Source: Streptomyces sp. SW4 (GTDB lineage Bacteria; Actinomycetota; Actinomycetes; Streptomycetales; Streptomycetaceae). From it: a DNA stretch of 64,000 bases. Location of the stretch: contig QKWM01000004.1 in assembly GCA_003248315.1 (NCBI GenBank), positions 1,984,001 to 2,048,000 of the forward strand, written 5' to 3'. The notes under the pieces are model-generated. The model worked only from the letters and a program-made list of their open reading frames with translations, was not told the origin of the DNA and ran no database searches. Position numbers and translations under genes: made by a program. Shown piece after piece: positions 47,956-59,153 of the stretch (within the stretch, counting starts at the first letter, position 1; the number at the start of each line of letters is the position of its first letter).

Positions 47956-49952
47956 CTACGGTGTGACGATCGCGAAGTCGGGGTCCGGTTCGTCGAGGTG
48001 GCCGAGCAGCTCGGCGAGCTTGCCGGGGTCGCCCTCGACCCGGACGTCGTCGCGTGCCGTGAGGTCGGCGGGGGTGACGGCGCCCAGCAGGACCGCCCGC
48101 AGGTCCGCCTCGGCGAGGGTGATCTCGACGTCCGGTTCGGCCGCGGCGGGGCCGGTGCCGGTGACGTGGGTGAGGACGCCGTTGCGCAGCCGCTGGGTGA
48201 CCGGTTCGCCGCCGGCCGGGTTCCAGCGCACGGTGATGTCCGCGTCCCAGGCCCGCGGGCCGTCGACCCGGATGGCGAGGGCGTCGAAGAGCTGGTCCAG
48301 GGTGAGCGCCGCGAGCACGTCGGGTGCGGCGGTGGCGGTCGGGGTGCCGACGGGGCCGTGGCGCAGTTCGAGGGCGCCCATGAGGTAGAAGTTGCGCCAG
48401 GTGCCGTTCTCGCTGCCGTAGCCCAACTGCTCCAGCGCGTCGGCCTGGAGGGCGCGGGCCTCGGCGTTGTCCGGGTCGGCGAAGACGACGTGGTCGACGA
48501 CCTGCGCGACCCAGCGGAAGTCGCCGTCGGCGTACGAGCGCCGGGCGCGGCGCAGGACCTCGTCGGCGCCGCCCATGAACTCCACGTACCGGCGGGCGGA
48601 CTCGACCGGCGGGTACTGCCACAGGTGGGCGGGGTTGCCGTCGAACCAGCCCAGGTAACGCTGGTAGACCGCCTTGGTGTTGTGGCTGACGGAGCCGTAG
48701 TAGCCGTGCGTGTGCCAGGCCCGCTCCAGGGAGGGCGGCAGCTGGATCCGCTCGGCGATCTCCGGTGCGGTCAGTCCCTGGTTGAGCATGCGCAGGGTCT
48801 GGTCGTGCAGGTAGGCGTACAGGTCGCGCTGCTCGGAGAGGAAGGCGACGACGCGTTCGCGGCCCCAGACCGGCCAGTGGTGGGAGGCGAAGGCCACGTC
48901 CGTGGACCGGGTGAACAGGTCGATCGCCTCGGTCAGGCAGCGGGCCCACACCCTCGGGTCGCGGACCTGCGCGCCTCTGAGGGTCAGCAGGTTGTGCAGG
49001 TTGTGGGTGGCGTTCTCCGCCATGCACAGCGCCGCGTGGTCGGGGAAGTGCAGGTTCATCTCGGCCGGGGCCTCGGTCCCGGGGGTGAGCTGGAAGACCA
49101 TGCGGATGCCGTCGACCGTCTCGGTCTGCCCGGTGCGCGTGATGTCCGCGGTCGGCGGGATCAGGCCGACCGCGCCGGTGGAGGTGGTCTGGCCGAGCCC
49201 GGCGCCGATCTGCCGCGGGCGCCCTTGGGCAGGGCGGCGCCGTACATGTAGGCGGCGCGGCGGCCCATGGCCGTGCCCGCGTACACGTTCTCGCTGACGG
49301 CGTGCTCCAGGAAGCCCTGCGGCGCGAACACCGGCACCCCGCGCGCGACGTCCTCGTCGGTGATCACGCCGCGTACGCCGCCGAAGTGGTCGACGTGGCT
49401 GTGGGTGTAGAGCACGCCGGTCACCGGCCGGTCCCCGCGGTGCGCCCGGTACAGGGCGAGGCCGGCGGCGGCGGTCTCGGCGCACAGCAGCGGGTCGATG
49501 ACGAAGACGCCGCGCTCGCCCTCGACGAGGGTCATGTTCGACAGGTCGAAGCCGCGCACCTGGTAGATGCCGTCGGTGACCTGGAACAGGCCGTGGTCCG
49601 AGCACAGCCGGCTCTGCCGCCACAGGCTGGGATTGGCGGTGTCCGGGCAGTCCTGCGCCAGGAAGCCGTACGCGTCGAGGTCCCACACGGTGCGGCCCTC
49701 GGCGTCGCGGACGACGCTCTCCCGCGCCGTGCCCATGAACCCGCGCCGCGCGTCCAGCAGGTCCTGGTCGTCGTCGAAGGGGAACCGCTGCCGCACCGCC
49801 CGGTTGGCCTCCGCGATGCCCGGCTCCGCCGGCTTGGCCGCGGTGTGCCCGGACGCGGTGTGCCCGGACGCGGTGTGCCCGGACACGGTGTGCCCGGACA
49901 CGGTGTGCCCGGACCGGGCGGTGTGCTCGGGCACGGCGGTGCTCTCGGACAT
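47956..49952 (-). CDS. Alkyl sulfatase of the metallo-beta-lactamase fold (BDS1/SdsA1 type), one frameshift
   Basis: About 665 residues after one base restored near 49217. The zinc-binding motif is THSHVDHFGG, with further ligands in ENATHNLHNLLTLRG. The dimerisation region (FMGGADEVLRRARRSYADGD) and a C-terminal SCP2-like domain (LAIRVDGPRAWDADITVRWN) follow. Hydrolyses alkyl sulfates such as SDS to alcohol and sulfate. The N-terminus carries an odd GHTVSGHTASGHTA repeat and no signal peptide. In an operon with the DUF389 gene. Confidence 0.92.
49841..49916. repeat. 15-bp tandem repeat in the alkyl-sulfatase N-terminus
   Basis: Five units of about GTGTGCCCGGACGCG in frame, encoding the pentapeptide SGHTA/SGHTV. 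Likely slippage-prone linker DNA. Confidence 0.8.
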
Positions 49953-50182
49953 GTCGGACTCCCTCGCTGACGACGCCGAAGGCCGGCGGGTACGTCGGTG
50001 ACGGCCGCCGGTGCCACCCTCGCGCGGGCCTTCGGGCGCCACGACCGGATGGGCTCCGTACGGGGGAACGGTGCCCGTCCCGGGCGGTGCCGCCGGGCGT
50101 CGTACCGGTGGCCCACGACGAGTCGCCGCGCCGCGGGCCGCGTCGCACACTGGTCGTTCCCCGGTGAAACCGAGGCCCCCTC

Positions 50183-51529
50183 ATGACCGAGTCCGAACGC
50201 GCCCGTCCGCCGCACCGCAGCGGCGGCAGCCAGCGCGCCCGGCGGACCCGCAGCCACGGCGCGGCGCTGCTGCTGGTGGCGGCGGGCGCCCTGCTGGCCT
50301 GGGCGCTGCCGCGGTGGGAGCGGCATCTGCCGGCCACCGGCCTGAGCTTCGACGCCTCCACGGCCCAGGCCACCCTGGCCGCGATCGCGGGCGGCATGAT
50401 CACCCTCGCGGGGTTCGTCGTCACGGCCATCACCCTGGTGGTCCAGACGGTGCAGTCCATGTCCCCGCGGCTGGTCGCGGCCCTCGGTCACTTCAGCCGT
50501 TATCTGGTCCTGTTCGGCCTGCTGATCGGCACGGCCCTGTTCGCGCTGGTGGCGCTGAGTCACGTACGCGGCGACAGCGTGCCCCGGGTGACCGTGACGG
50601 TCGCCGTCGGCCTGGTGCTGGTGGACGCGGTCACGGTGCTGTACCTGCTCGCCTCGCTGCGGCACGCCGTCACCGGCGGCGGCCTCGCCCGCGCCGTCGG
50701 AGAGCGCCTGCGCACCGTCATCGACCAGGCGTACCCGGTCGGGGCGGCGGCGTGCGCGGAGCCCGGGGAGCCGTCCGGCGGGGCGCCCCTCGTCCACGAC
50801 GGTCCGCCGGCCGTGATCTTCGCCGTCGACGAGCGTCGTCTGACCCGCCTGGCCGCCCGCCACAACGTGCGCGTGCGCCTGCTGCACGGGGTGGGCTCCT
50901 TCGTCGGCACGGGCACCCCCGTGGTGTCCGTCGACGCCCACGGCACCGTGCCGGCCCGGCTGGGCGGGCGCGTGTCCGCCTGTGTGCGCCACGGCCCCAG
51001 CCGGACGGTGGAGCAGGACCCCGCCTACGGCTTCCGGCTGCTGGCGGACATCGCGATCCGGTCGCTCTCCCCGGCCGTCAACGACCCCACCACGGCGGTG
51101 CAGGCGCTGGACCAGATCGAGGACGCGCTGCTCCGGCTGGCCGGGCGGCCCCTCGGCCCCGCCTGGCTGCTCGACCGGGCCGGACGCCCACGGGTCCGCT
51201 GTCCCGGTCCGGACTGGCCCGAGTTCGTCTCCCTCGCCCTCGACGAGACGCTGCTGTACGGCTCCTCCAACCCGCAGGTCGTGCGGCGGCTGAGGGCGCT
51301 GCTCGACCGTCTGCTCGCCGAGGTGCCCGACGGCCGGCGGGCACCGGTCGGCGAACGACGGGCGGCACTGGACCGGATGGCCGCCGCCGCGCTGACCGAT
51401 CCGCTGCTGCACCGGGTGGCGTCCCGCGCGGACGCCCGGGGGCTCGGCGCGACGCTCCCCGGCGGCGGGTTTCCGGGGAGCCGTCGTGGCGCGGGGCATC
51501 CGGTTTGCCGGGGTGCGGGTGATTCGTGA
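50183..51529 (+). CDS. DUF2254 membrane protein
   Basis: 448 residues, intact. Four membrane segments in the first 170 residues (ALLLVAAGALLAWALP; ATLAAIAGGMITLAGFVVTA; YLVLFGLLIGTALFALVALS; VAVGLVLVDAVTVLYLLASL). A cytosolic part follows with the DUF2254 signature DIAIRSLSPAVNDPTTAVQA and LDQIEDALLRL. Function unknown. Divergent from the alkyl-sulfatase gene with 230 bp between them. Confidence 0.88.
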   Translation: MTESERARPPHRSGGSQRARRTRSHGAALLLVAAGALLAWALPRWERHLPATGLSFDASTAQATLAAIAGGMITLAGFVVTAITLVVQTVQSMSPRLVAALGHFSRYLVLFGLLIGTALFALVALSHVRGDSVPRVTVTVAVGLVLVDAVTVLYLLASLRHAVTGGGLARAVGERLRTVIDQAYPVGAAACAEPGEPSGGAPLVHDGPPAVIFAVDERRLTRLAARHNVRVRLLHGVGSFVGTGTPVVSVDAHGTVPARLGGRVSACVRHGPSRTVEQDPAYGFRLLADIAIRSLSPAVNDPTTAVQALDQIEDALLRLAGRPLGPAWLLDRAGRPRVRCPGPDWPEFVSLALDETLLYGSSNPQVVRRLRALLDRLLAEVPDGRRAPVGERRAALDRMAAAALTDPLLHRVASRADARGLGATLPGGGFPGSRRGAGHPVCRGAGDS

Positions 51530-51597
51530 GTACGTTCGAATTCGGTGCTTCGCTGTGCTAGCTTGCGCGGCCCCTGGAGATCATCTGGAGGTTTCGC

Positions 51598-54084
51598 GTG
51601 GCCGCACGCCGCACACCGAACCGCGCACGACTGCTCGTCCGAGGGACGCTCGCCACCACCGTGGCGCTCGCGGCCACCGGCGGAGCACTGCCCTCCCTCC
51701 TCACCGGCGCCCACGCCGGGACCACGGCGCCCGCGACGCTGACCATCGACGCGCCCGACCGGTATCTGCCCCGGCACTACAACCTGGAGTCCGCCGGCAC
51801 CGACGGCGGCCACCTCAACCGGGCGGAGCTGGACGGCGGCGACGCCTTCACGCCGTACCGCTGGAGCCCCGGTACCGGCGACCCCGTGACCGTCGGCAAG
51901 GACCCGGCCGACACCTCCGCCGAGCGCGTCGGCGGTCACGCCTCCGACACGGTCGCCGTCTACACCGCCGCCGACCGGTCGGTGGAACTGAAGGACATGA
52001 AGGCCGGCACGTCGGCCCGGTTCACGCTCCCCGAGGGGCACACCTACCACGGCACCGTCGGCGACACGGTCGTGACGGCGACCTGGACCTCCGGCGGCGG
52101 CCTCGACACCCTGCACCTGCTGCGGACGCGCGACGGACAGCTCACCGACACCCCGGTCACCGGGGAGAACGGCGTGCGTCCGGCCTCGACCAGGCTGCTC
52201 GGCGCCGGCGACGGACAGCTCGCCGTCTTCGTCTCCGGCGACTCCACCGGGCAGATCGGGCTGGTCGACCTGGCCACCGGCAGGATCGGCGGCGTCCTCA
52301 AGGGCTCCTGGGGCAGCGGCTCCACGCAGGTGGTGATCTCCGGGACGTACGCCGGATGGTTCGATCCGGCGTACGGCGACCAGAAGGTGCACCTGCTGCG
52401 CCGCGACGCCCTCGGCGGCACGGAGACCACGGTCGGCGTGGCCTCGACGTACGAGCAGCGGTCGTTCGTCGCGCTGGCCGGCGACTGGGTGGTCTCCCTG
52501 CGGCAGACCGAGTCGTACCGCAACAGCGACGCCCCGAAGGACCGCGGCGAGCCGCTCCTCGCCACGCCCGTCGGCGGGGCGAGACCAGGACGCTGCTGCC
52601 GCACGCCCGGCCCAGCGGCCCCCACGGGCTCGCCCCGACGCCCGACGGCGGGGTCCTGGCCGTGGGCGGCGGGTCCGCCGGCGACTGGGCCGTGCGCAAG
52701 GTGACGCCGCGGGCCGACGGCGGCCTGGACGTGAGCGCCGTGCGGACGGTCCCGCCCAAGCCCGGCACCTACGGCGCGGTGACGCTGGCCGCCGGCGACC
52801 TGGCCGTGCAGGAGACCGACACCAACTACCTGCCCTCCCTGTACAAGCGGCACATCGAGCTGCACGGCACCCCCTCGGCCGGCACCCGGAGCCTGGTGGC
52901 CGAGCCGCCGCTGAGCACCGACGGCACGGGCGGCTCCGCGGGCACCGGCGCCTTCGCGCTCGGCGACGGCACGTTCGCCTACCCGAAGGGCAACGGGATC
53001 GAGGTCCGGTCCCGGCCCGGCGACGGCACGGTCGTCTCCGCGCCGGGCGGCGGGCAGATCGTCGACGGCTCCGGCCGGTACGTCGTCTTCGGCCACGGCT
53101 ACGTGTCGGGCTTCGGCCAGTACCAGCAGTACGTCATCGACCGTGAGAAGCCCGGCGACGACAAGGTGCTGCTGACCCGCCCGGCCTCGGCCGCCGCCGT
53201 GTGGGGCACGACGTTCTGGACGCCCGGTGCCACCAAGGGCACCGTCACGGCCACGGACCTGAAGTCCGGGCCACCGAGTCCTTCCCGCTCGGCGTCGCCT
53301 GCACCCCGACGGACCTCCAGGCCGTGGGCCGCTGGCTGTACTGGACGTGCGCCGCCTCCGGCGACCCGGCGGCCTCCGGTGTCGTCGACCGCACCACGCG
53401 ACGCGTGATCGACGTCCCCGCGGGCGGCGAACTCGGCGACGGCTACGTCGTCCTGCACGACGAGGGCGCGGGCCGGCTCCAGCTCGTCGACTTCCACACC
53501 GGCGACGGCACGACCACCCGCACGCTCGCCGACATCACCGGCTACCTGGCCCGCGGCTACTACGCCGTCGACCGCTTCGGCGGCGGCGTCGCCTACGTCC
53601 CGGGCGCGGGAAGCCCGGCGCGATGCACGCGGCCGGCTCGGGCGTGCCGACCTCGCCGCTCACCGCGATCGAGGCCGGCCCCGAGACGTCCGTCGACCTG
53701 AAGTCGGCCACCGACGCGCGCTGGGACGGCTCCTGGCAGCTGTCCAAGCCGGCAGCTCCCGGGGCGCGGGTCGTGATCCGGGACGCGGGCGGTGACGTGG
53801 TCCGCACCCTGGACGCCGTGCAGCGCGGCGCGGCCCTCGACGCGCAGTGGGACGGTACCCGCGCGGACGGGACCCGCGCCCACAACGGCCCGTACACCTG
53901 GGAGCTGACGGCGGCTCCGGAGGACGGGCACGGCCCGGAGCTGAGGCTCGACGGCACGATCACCGTCTCGGGGTCCGGCGGCGGCACGGCCGCGGCCGGA
54001 TCCCCGCGGGCGGCGGCCGACGGCGGCGCCGGTGCGGTGTCCGGGCGGGAGCCGGTCGCCGCGCGCCGGGAGACCGCCGTCTGA
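51598..54084 (+). CDS. Secreted beta-propeller protein with FlgD-like Ig domain (three frameshifts)
   Basis: About 829 residues after bases restored near 52578, 53270 and 53608. GTG start with GGAGG 7 bp upstream. Signal peptide (RLLVRGTLATTVALAATGGA-like, cut after AHA). Then about 600 residues of repeated beta-strand blocks (VSGDSTGQIGLVDLATGRIG, APTPDGGVLAVGGGSAGDWA, YVVFGHGYVSGFGQYQQYV) as in propellers. A C-terminal FlgD-Ig-like domain follows (ARVVIRDAGGDVVRTLDAVQ, RADGTRAHNGPYTWELTA). Extracellular; the ligand is unknown. No sorting signal. Confidence 0.8.
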
Positions 54085-54167
54085 CCCGGCCCGGACACCG
54101 GGTGTGCCGGACGCCGGGGCACGCCCGGCGTCCGGCGGAAGGCCGCGGGCGGTGGGCGCCCGCGGCC

Positions 54168-54282
54168 GCCGGCCGTCACGGGCCCGCGGCCCCGGCCGTC
54201 ACGGGCCCCGCGGCCCCCGGCCGTCACGGGCCCCGTGGTCAGGCGGTGGGCGCGGGTCCCGTGGTCAGGCGGTGGGCGCGGG
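54168..54282. repeat. Short GC-rich tandem repeats
   Basis: Three copies of about 24 bp containing CCGGCCGTCACGGGCCC (54168-54240), then two copies of TCAGGCGGTGGGCGCGGG (54239 and 54265). The second of these is the 3' end of the VOC gene, so part of its coding end has been duplicated downstream. Confidence 0.75.
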
Positions 54283-54885
54283 CTCCCAGGCGAAGCCGTC
54301 CGGGTCGGTGAACGGGCGGTCCCCGCCGCAGATCACGAGGCGGTGCGAACCGGAGCCCTCCGCGGCCACCCCGGCCACCTTGGCCAGGCCCCGGCGCTTG
54401 TACAGGGACAGCTTGACGCCACCAGGGCCGGTCGCGAACTCGACGTACTTGCCGCCGAAGCTCTTGGCCACGGCCAGCCCCCGCTCGGCGTAGAACCGCT
54501 TGGCGGCCCGCACGTCCGCCACACCCAGCAGCAGCACGATCTCGTCGAAGGCGCGGGCGGCCGGGGCGGAGTCCTTCTTCGCCGAGGTCGCCAGCTGCCA
54601 GACCGTGCCGTCCGGGGCCTGGACCACGCCGCCGTACCCCCACAGGGACTTCGCGGCCGGCTTGAGGGAAGTGGCGCCCGCGTCGAGGGCCGCGGTGTAC
54701 AGCGCGTCGACGTTGCCCGGCTGGGACGCCACCAGCGACAGCGTGAACCCGCGGAAGCCGGTCGTGGGCGCCTCGGAGCCGCGCACCCGCACCAGCGACG
54801 GGTCCAGCGCGAACGCGGAGGAGTAGAAGCGGGCAGCCGCCTCGGGGTCGGCCACCTCCAGGGTGACGGAGTCGATGGAGTCCAT
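54265..54885 (-). CDS. VOC (glyoxalase/dioxygenase fold) family protein
   Basis: 206 residues, intact. Two beta-alpha-beta-beta-beta modules: DSVTLEVADPEAAARFYSSA with FRGFTLSLVASQ, and DEIVLLLGVADVRAAKRFYA with GVKLSLYKRRGL, ending with FTDPDGFAWE. Metal ligands are not obvious. Possible glyoxalase or resistance-type binding protein; the substrate cannot be predicted. Confidence 0.85.
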   Translation of the reverse strand: MDSIDSVTLEVADPEAAARFYSSAFALDPSLVRVRGSEAPTTGFRGFTLSLVASQPGNVDALYTAALDAGATSLKPAAKSLWGYGGVVQAPDGTVWQLATSAKKDSAPAARAFDEIVLLLGVADVRAAKRFYAERGLAVAKSFGGKYVEFATGPGGVKLSLYKRRGLAKVAGVAAEGSGSHRLVICGGDRPFTDPDGFAWEPAPTA

Positions 54886-55147
54886 GTCCTCGACGGTAGG
54901 CGCGGCCGGCTCACCGGCGCTTCTCGAAACCTGATCGTCGTCCCGGGCGTCACGCGCGGTCCCGGGCGTCGGGCGGGCCCCGGACGGGACCGGGCCGCGC
55001 GGTGACCGGAATCTGTCCCGGCGAGCACACATCTTCGTCGCCGGCGGAGTTACGGTTGTCGCACGATGCAGCTGGTGCTGAATCCTTCGGGCCACGGTGC
55101 CGCGCACACCCGGACATCCCTCGCCGCGTCCCCGAAACGAAGGTTGC

Positions 55148-55499
55148 ATGGCCACCGAGAAGATCCCCGCCGACAAGAGCCCCGCCGCCGGGAACCTCGA
55201 TGACGACGACTACCCCGCCTACACCATGGGGCGGGCCGCCGACCTCCTCGGCACCACCCCGCCTTCCTCCGGGCGGTCGGTGAGGCCCGGCTGATCACGC
55301 CGCTGCGTTCGGAGGGCGGCCACCGGCGCTACTCCCGCCGCCAGTTGCGCATCGCCGCCCGCGCCCGCGAGCTCGTCGACCAGGGCACCCCGTGGAGGCC
55401 GCGTGCCGCATCGTCTCCCTCGAGGACCAGCTCGACGACGCCCGCCGGGTGATCGACGCGCTGCGGCGGAAGCAGGCCGGCGACGACCCGGAAATCTAG
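55148..55499 (+). CDS. MerR-family regulator (two frameshifts)
   Basis: About 117 residues after two restored bases near 55259 and 55390. MerR-type HTH: YTMGRAADLLGTTP...AFLR, then EARLITPLRSEGGHRRYSRR and QLRIAARARELVDQG, with a short C-terminal helix (LDDARRVIDALRRKQ). It lies 230 bp upstream of a cold-shock gene on the same strand, an arrangement that recurs in Streptomyces, so it may act in cold or stress regulation. Confidence 0.82.
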
Positions 55500-55680
55500 T
55501 CCGGCGGACACAGAATTACCGGGCTCGGCCGGACCAGAATTCCCCTCGGGCGCAAAAATGCCCACCCCCTGCGGGGCCCCGCTGTGTTACCGTGATAGCA
55601 GTTGCAGTTTTGGTTGCCAGAGATTCGTTTCTTTGCAGAGCTTTCCGGATCTTTCCGGAGGGGTGATCACAGCGGCGACT

Positions 55681-55704
55681 CGGACCCGCAAAGTGCGGAG
55701 TCCG
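55681..55704 (+). promoter_or_regulatory. Hairpin in the long leader of the cold-shock gene
   Basis: CGGACCCGCA-AAG-TGCGGAGTCCG: 10 bp with one bulge, 26 nt before the cold-shock ATG. The 55500-55729 region is AT-richer than its surroundings and codes for nothing. Long structured leaders are typical of cold-shock mRNAs; a role here is inferred. Confidence 0.45.
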
Positions 55705-55729
55705 GCACTGCCCCCGAGGGAGATTCAAT

Positions 55730-55933
55730 ATGGCATCTGGCACCGTGAAGTGGTTCAACGCGGAAAAGGGCTTCGGCTTCATCGAGCAGGACGGCGGCGG
55801 CGCCGACGTGTTCGCGCACTACTCGAACATCGCCACCTCCGGCTTCCGCGAGCTTCAGGAAGGCCAGAAGGTTACCTTCGACGTCACGCAGGGCCAGAAG
55901 GGCCCGCAGGCCGAGAACATCGTTCCCGCCTGA
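55730..55933 (+). CDS. Cold-shock protein (CspA family)
   Basis: 67 residues, intact. RNA-binding motifs RNP1 KGFGFIEQD and RNP2 VFAHYSNI within a single OB-fold, starting MASGTVKWFNAEKGFGF. RNA chaperone. GAGGGAGATT precedes the ATG. Followed by a strong terminator and a DEAD-box RNA helicase gene, a functional partner in cold adaptation. Confidence 0.97.
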   Translation: MASGTVKWFNAEKGFGFIEQDGGGADVFAHYSNIATSGFRELQEGQKVTFDVTQGQKGPQAENIVPA

Positions 55934-55950
55934 CGTCGCGCACAGCTCGA

Positions 55951-55988
55951 CCGGGGCCCGCACTCTTGGGGTGCGGGCCCCGGCCTTT
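55951..55988 (+). terminator. Terminator of the cold-shock gene
   Basis: 13-bp perfect stem (CCGGGGCCCGCAC and complement), 7-nt loop, then CCTTTTC. Confidence 0.92.
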
Positions 55989-56136
55989 TCGTGTTCTCCC
56001 CCGGCCGGTTCCTCCGGCCCATTTCTCCGGCCGGCTTCTTCTCCGGCCGGCTTCTCCGGCTCATTGGCGAATCCCGAGCGGCTTCGGGCCGCCGGACGGA
56101 ATTCCTCGATGCGCCGCATCGAGGAAGGTCCCCCTC

Positions 56137-57608
56137 ATGAACCGCACACGCCGTGACGGCGTCGGCTCCGCCCGTTCGAGAACCGGCCGCAGGCCGGCGC
56201 GCACCACGGGCCCGGCTCGCGCCACCCGCGTCCGTCCGCAGGAGTTCGCCCTGCCGGCGACCCTCACCGAACCGCTGCCGGCGGCCGGGACGTTCGCCGA
56301 ACTGGACATGCCCGCCGGGCTGCTGGCGGCGCTCGCCGCGGAGGGCGTCTCCGTGCCCTTCCCCATCCAGGCGGCCACCCTGCCGAACGCGCTCGCCGGC
56401 CGGGACGTCCTCGGCCGCGGGCGCACCGGGTCGGGCAAGACGCTCGCCTTCGGCCTGCCGCTGCTGGCCCGGCTGGACGGCCGGCGGGCCCGGTCCCGGC
56501 AGCCGCTCGCCCTCGTCCTCGTCCCCACCCGGGAACTGGCCCAGCAGGTCACCGCCGCGCTGGCCCCCTACGCCCGCGCCCTGCGCCTGCGGCTCGCCAC
56601 CGTGGTGGGCGGCATGGCCATCGGCCGCCAGGCGAACGCCCTGCGCGACGGCGCCGACGTCGTCGTGGCGACGCCCGGACGGCTGAAGGACCTCCTGCAG
56701 CGCGGCGACTGCCGGCTGGACGAGGTCGAGGTCACCGTCCTGGACGAGGCCGACCAGATGGCCGACATGGGCTTCATGCCGCAGGTCACCGCACTGCTCG
56801 ACCAGGTCCCGGCGGGCGGTCAGCGGCTGCTGTTCTCGGCCACCCTGGACCGCAACATCGACCTGCTGGTGCGCCGCTACCTCCACGACCCCGTGGTGCA
56901 CTCGGTCGACCCGTCCGCGGGCGCCGTCAGCACCATGGAGCACCATCTGCTGCACGTGCACGACACCGACAAGCACGCCACCGCCACCGAGATCGCCGCC
57001 CGCGACGGGCGGGTGATCATGTTCCTGGACACCAAGCACGCGGCCGACCGGCTCGCCAAGCACCTGCTGTCGGTCGGCGTGCGGGCCTCCGCCCTGCACG
57101 GCGGCAAGTCGCAGCCCCAGCGCAACCGGACGCTCGCCCGGTTCAAGGACGGTCACGTCACGGTCCTGGTGGCCACCAACGTCGCCGCCCGCGGCATCCA
57201 CGTCGAGGGCCTCGACCTCGTCGTGAACGTCGACCCTCCGGCGACCACAAGGACTATCTGCACCGCGGCGGCCGCACCGCCCGCGCCGGCGAGTCCGGCA
57301 CCGTCGTCACCCTCGTCCTGCCGCACCAACGGCGCGCGGTGGACCGGCTGATGGCCGACGCCGGCATCACCGCGCGCACCACCCGGGTCCGGCCGGGCGA
57401 GGAGGAACTGCGCCGCATCACCGGCGCCCGGGTCCCGTCCGGAGTGCCGGTCACGCTCCCCGCGCCGGCCGCCGAACCGCGCGACCGGACGGGCGGCACC
57501 GGCCGGACGGGCGGAACAGGCCGTCCGGGCGGCCGTCGAGGACGGGGACGCGGCGGCCGCCCCGGCGGCGGCGGACGGGCCGCGGCGGCCCGGCGGAGGG
57601 AGCCGTGA
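56137..57608 (+). CDS. DEAD-box ATP-dependent RNA helicase (one frameshift)
   Basis: About 490 residues after one base restored near 57238. Motifs in order: Q motif FPIQAATLPNALAGRD, I GRTGSGKT, Ia PTRELAQQ, Ib TPGRL, II LDEADQ, III FSATL, IV VIMFLDTK, V TNVAARGIH, VI HRGGRTARAG (after the frame break). Gly/Arg-rich C-terminal tail (GRRGRGRGGRPGGGG) as in RNA-binding helicases. GAGGAAGG precedes the ATG. Sits behind the cold-shock gene. Confidence 0.93.
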
Positions 57609-57734
57609 GCGGCAGATGACGGGCCGGTGGGCGGCAGGTGACGGGCCGGTGGGCGGCGGCGAGGGGCGACCCGGTGAGGCTTTGCCCGCCGCTGCCGCGC
57701 GCCGCCGCCCGTGGTCCGGCTAGGCTGCCGAGGC

Positions 57735-58134
57735 ATGAAGCACCCCGACGACCTGCTCGTCACGATCGCCTCGATGGTCGAGTCCGAGCGCAACAGCCGG
57801 ATGTCGCTGACCGTGGTGGTCCCCGGAGCCGTCATCACGGGGCGGTTGGCCCCGGAAGCCCTGTGGAAGGAACGCGTGGCGGAGGTCCTGCGCGACTCCG
57901 AGCACCTGCAGCCCTTCGCCCGCGCGTTCGCCCCGCCCGCACTCGGGCCGGCGGCGAGAAGGCGGCAGACGGTGACGGCCCGGCCCCCGGTGACGAGCCC
58001 ACCCACCTGCACTTCCACGTCGCCCGGATCCTCCAGGGCAGTTTCGGCATCCCGACACCGGAGGCATGTACCGGGTCGCGTTGAAGGACGTGAGCGCGTG
58101 GACCATCGGGGACATCGGTTACTCGGACCAGTGA
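57735..58134 (+). CDS. Small protein resembling gas-vesicle accessory GvpU (two frameshifts)
   Basis: About 133 residues after two restored bases near 57953 and 58063. It begins MKHPDDLLVTIASMVESERN, then MSLTVVVPGAVITGRLAPEA, THLHFHVARILQGSF and a C-terminal VALKDVSAWTIGDIGYSDQ. The LTV-x-VPG-x-ITG block resembles GvpU-type proteins, but no other gas-vesicle gene is near. The identity is weak; treat as hypothetical. Confidence 0.55.
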
Positions 58135-58165
58135 GCCCGCCCGCGACCCCGCCCGGTCCTCGCCC

Positions 58166-59048
58166 GTGTCGGTGGAGGAGTACGTCGTCGCCGGCCGCGG
58201 GGACGGGCCGTACACGCTCACCACCGGGCCGGACGGCGCGCTGTGGTTCACCCTGGTGCACGCCGGACGGATCGGCCGGCTGGTCCCGGCGGGGAGCCGA
58301 CGAGTCATCCGCTCGCCCCGGACAGCGGGCCCACGGTCATCGTGCCGGGCCCGGACGGGGCGCTGTGGTTCACCGAGTACCGGGCCCACCGCATCGGCCG
58401 GATCACCACCTGCGGCCGCGTCGACGAGTTCCCGCTGCCCACCGCGGACTGCGGTCCGTACGGCATCGCGGCGGGACCGGACGGCGCGCTGTGGTTCACG
58501 GAGACCGCCGCCGACCGGATCGGGCGGATCACCACCGACGGCCGGGTCACCGAGTTCCCGCTCCCGGTGACCGGCGGCTTCCCCTCCGCGATCGTCGCGG
58601 GGACGACGGAGGGCTGTGGTTCACCCTGAACGGTGCCGACGCCGTCGGCCGCATCGGCACCGACGGCACGGTCGCGCTGCACCGGCTGCCGACCGCGGGC
58701 GCCGCGCCCGTCGGCATCACCCGGGGCCGGGACGGCACGCTGTGGTTCGTCGAGATCGGCGCCGGGCAGCTCGGCCGGATCGGGGCCGACGGCACGGTCG
58801 CGGAGTATCCGCTGCCCGACCGTGAGGCCCGGCCGCACGCCGTCACGACCGACCCCGACGGCACCGTCTGGTTCACCGAGTGGGGCACCGGCCGGGTCGG
58901 CTCCCGGTCCCCGGACGGCACGATCGCCGTGCACGGGCTGCCCACACCCGGCTGTGAGCCGCACGGCATCGCCCTCGGCCCGGACGGGGCGGTGTGGACG
59001 GCGCTGGAGAGCGGGGCGCTCGCCCGTGTCGCACCCGCGTACCCCTGA
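58166..59048 (+). CDS. vgb: Virginiamycin B lyase (streptogramin B resistance), two frameshifts
   Basis: About 294 residues after bases restored near 58293 and 58605. Seven-bladed propeller with the repeated GPDGALWFTE motif (at least five copies). The catalytic pair of the family, His and Glu 14 residues apart, is visible in RPHAVTTDPDGTVWFTEWG. The enzyme linearises streptogramin B by breaking the ester bond without hydrolysis. GTG start. Chromosomal copies are common in Streptomyces. Confidence 0.9.
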
Positions 59049-59153
59049 CGGCCGCCCCCGGCGGGCCGCCCGGACGAGGAGGACGCGACCCCCGGCGTGA
59101 CGCGGTGGACGCGGCCCCCGGCGTGACGCGGTGTCGGCGGCTACCGTCGCGGC

